From: Thermodesulfovibrio sp.
Lineage (GTDB): Bacteria; Nitrospirota; Thermodesulfovibrionia; Thermodesulfovibrionales; UBA6898
Length of the DNA stretch: 64,000 nt
Direction of reading: 5' to 3'
NCBI GenBank assembly: GCA_013824615.1
Contig: PNOC01000008.1
Coordinates: 1 to 64,000, forward strand
The position numbers and the translations under genes were made by a program. Position 1 is the stretch's first letter; each line of letters starts with the position of its first letter. Of this stretch, positions 63,285-64,000 are shown in pieces. The notes beneath the pieces were generated by a model. It worked only from the letters and a program-made list of their open reading frames with translations. It searched no databases and was not told where the DNA came from.

Positions 63285-64000
63285 ATGAAGGCTGCTGAAC
63301 TGATCAAGGATATTTATTGGGTGGGTGCCATAGACTGGGCTGTGCGGGATTTTCACGGCTATGCCACGCCCCGCGGCACGACCTACAATAACTATCTGAT
63401 AATGGATGACGACATAACCCTGATAGACACGGTCAAGTACGATTTCTCAGATATAACCATCAAGAGCATCCGGAGTCTGACCGATCCGGCAAAGATCAAA
63501 AACGTCGTCGTCAATCACATTGAAAATGATCACGTTACGAGCCTCGGCGATATTATGTCCCTGGCACCGAATGCCACGATCTATATAACGGACAAAGGCA
63601 AAAAGGGACTGAGCCGCTTCTTCGATATATCGAAATGGAATATCAAGGTGGTCAAGACCGGGGAAACGCTGTCAACAGGGAAGAAGACGCTGATGTTCCT
63701 GGAGACGCCGATGCTCCACTGGCCGGACTCGATGATGACCTACGTCAAGGAAGATAAAATACTCTTCAGCCAGGACGGCTTTGGGCAGCACATAGCCTCC
63801 TCCACCCGCTTTGATGATGAATTGATAACCTGTGAGTCCATGGCAGATCTTGACGATGCTGTTGTTGATTATTATGCCAATATCCTCATGCCTTTTGGCC
63901 CGATCATAAAAAACAAAATCGCCGAGATCCAGAAACTCGGACTCGAGATAGATATGATTGCCCCTGACCACGGTATCATCTGGCGGTCCCATCCACAGCG
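63285..64000 (+). CDS. Flavodiiron protein (partial, runs off the window)
   Basis: The first 238 residues of an FprA-type flavodiiron protein. A metallo-beta-lactamase-like domain is seen: YWVGAIDWAVRDFHGY near the start, the diiron ligands H-x-E-x-D-H in NHIENDH, a later H in PMLHWPDSM, D in FSQDGFGQH and H in APDHGIIW. The flavodoxin domain lies past the window. It reduces oxygen to water (or NO to N2O) with electrons from rubredoxin. ATG 63285 is preceded by GGAGG. Preceding genes encode rubredoxin and desulforedoxin. Confidence 0.92.
   Translation, partial: MKAAELIKDIYWVGAIDWAVRDFHGYATPRGTTYNNYLIMDDDITLIDTVKYDFSDITIKSIRSLTDPAKIKNVVVNHIENDHVTSLGDIMSLAPNATIYITDKGKKGLSRFFDISKWNIKVVKTGETLSTGKKTLMFLETPMLHWPDSMMTYVKEDKILFSQDGFGQHIASSTRFDDELITCESMADLDDAVVDYYANILMPFGPIIKNKIAEIQKLGLEIDMIAPDHGIIWRSHPQ

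Overview
The window reads as a chromosomal segment of a Gram-negative, largely anaerobic bacterium. Most genes look like moderate-GC housekeeping genes. The combination of a complete Tol-Pal set, a system II (Ccs/ResB) cytochrome c assembly pair, a cytoplasmic group 3b NiFe hydrogenase, type IV pilus motors and a rubredoxin/desulforedoxin/flavodiiron oxygen-defence operon would fit a Nitrospirota (Thermodesulfovibrio-like) or deltaproteobacterial relative. That placement is an inference from gene content; no rRNA is present to test it.

Layout. 1-5650 is an accessory region: a REP-type tyrosine transposase between inverted repeats, a HicBA module, a ParD-like/RelE-ParE module, a GC-rich katG that looks acquired, a DNA-glycosylase-family gene and tRNA-Pro. 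5741-15531 holds fdhD, then the leftward pilB-pilT-pilC-pilS-pilR operon with a terminal MshEN-GAF gene, then a toprim gene and yraN. 15532-16270 has a MITE-like element, tRNA-Ala and a decayed integrase tail. 16274-21104 is the hydrogenase operon (beta, gamma, delta, alpha) followed by truA. 21094-33550 is mixed: an HD protein, MscS, VOC, a phosphoesterase, a three-gene signalling module (ATPase/anti-sigma-like kinase, STAS, GAF-HD-GYP), DUF3786, LysE, pgi, and small conserved proteins of which two share a duplicated leader. 33714-42018 is one tightly overlapping run: tolQRAB-pal-cpoB-moaA-moaC-HD-ccsA-resB. 42093-55527 holds thioredoxin reductase, an AI-2E-type permease, CBS and S4 proteins, a very large chemoreceptor, a GGDEF/HDOD signalling operon, a TlpA-like thioredoxin and orphan OppDF ATPases. 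55629-60532 carries murJ and tig-clpP-clpX. 60603-64000 has a COG0523 GTPase divergent from a Fur/PerR-type regulator that heads an oxygen-defence operon cut by the window end.

How the parts may work together. Cyclic-di-GMP is a recurring theme (inference): two MshEN-type N-termini in the pilus operon, an HD-GYP protein, a GGDEF protein and an HDOD protein. Cytochrome c assembly genes and a TlpA-like protein lie in the same stretch of chromosome as a chemoreceptor with a periplasmic CxxCH motif. The most unusual single gene is that chemoreceptor (46848-49694): heme-binding sensor, HAMP and MCP signalling rod, followed by a PhnD-like substrate-binding domain that topology places in the cytoplasm. 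The most system-like unknown is the 25058-28263 module, which looks like a partner switch whose output could be c-di-GMP breakdown.
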